Source of the DNA: CAZCAC01 sp964496575
GTDB lineage: Bacteria; Planctomycetota; UBA1135; GCA-002686595
DNA: 53,065 bases
Direction: 5' to 3'
NCBI GenBank assembly: GCA_964496575.1
Contig: CAZCAC010000053.1
Location: 1-53,065 of the forward strand
Shown here in pieces: positions 53,023-53,065 of the stretch (positions are counted from its first letter, which is position 1; each line of letters starts with the position of its first letter). The notes under the pieces are model-generated. The model worked only from the letters and a program-made list of their open reading frames with translations, did not search any database and was not told where the DNA came from. The translations under genes were made by a program, and so were the position numbers.

Positions 53023-53065
53023 TAACTACCAGAAAAAACGGCTTCGCCGTTTTTTCTGGTAGTTA
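53023..53065. terminator. Perfect 20-bp hairpin at window end
   Basis: TAACTACCAGAAAAAACGGC (53023-53042) pairs without mismatch with 53046-53065 over a TTC loop. The A6/T6 tracts within the stem give the form of a bidirectional terminator. It ends exactly at the last base of the window, so an assembly artefact at a contig end cannot be excluded. Confidence 0.6.

Noticed and set aside
53023..53065. Telomere-like or replication-end hairpin
   Set aside because: A perfect hairpin with A6/T6 inside the stem is better explained as a bidirectional terminator or a contig-end artefact; nothing else suggests a linear replicon.

Overview
High-GC bacterial DNA of about 53 kb, almost fully coding. The best guess is a marine or freshwater Planctomycetota. 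The reasons are five secreted proteins or remnants sharing one C-terminal module and terminal motif of the kind I associate with planctomycete genomes, a formylglycine sulfatase, an ExbBD locus linked to a squalene-cyclase-like toroid, an FG-GAP propeller repertoire and futalosine-pathway MqnA. The lineage is inferred; no rRNA or tRNA gene was found.

Layout. 1-1.7 kb: an RluA-type pseudouridine synthase and an RlmI-like methyltransferase (minus). 1.8-7 kb: a five-gene envelope operon (COG3014 lipoprotein, YcfL-like, LpoB-like, an exported unknown and a CsgG-like protein). 7-9.4 kb: a secreted fucosidase-type hydrolase. 9.5-13.6 kb: mqnA, then both subunits of topoisomerase VI with lysine-rich tails. 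13.6-17.6 kb: a long inverted repeat, a MacA/MacB-permease pair without an ATPase, and a DDE insertion element that cuts into the tail of a lost secreted-protein gene. 17.6-20.7 kb (minus): BtpA-like protein, sulfatase and DUF481 outer-membrane protein. 21-25 kb: two secreted surface proteins, one with seven repeats of exactly 201 bp. 25-28 kb: a lipoprotein methyltransferase, a candidate selenoprotein read through an in-frame TGA, a MauE/thioredoxin-like membrane protein and another methyltransferase.

28.3-39.3 kb is the most interesting block. A BlaI repressor with two abutting operators and an M56 peptidase lead into a coiled-coil protein, a 1006-residue TPR protein, ExbB, ExbD and an 1124-residue membrane protein. 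That last protein carries a TonB-like S-x3-H transmembrane helix, a long Pro/Glu-rich linker and a C-terminal alpha/alpha toroid. I interpret it as a proton-motive-force-driven envelope machine whose TonB-like transducer ends in a toroid rather than a TonB C-terminal domain.

39.4-52.9 kb: an orphan aminotransferase C-terminal domain, homoserine kinase, a PTS enzyme I-like protein lacking several catalytic residues, a nuclease lipoprotein, two FG-GAP secreted proteins, CheX, MoaB and a pair of M16 proteins that both lack the zinc motif. The same composite intergenic repeat lies at both ends of the window in opposite orientation, which suggests the contig was broken by repeats.
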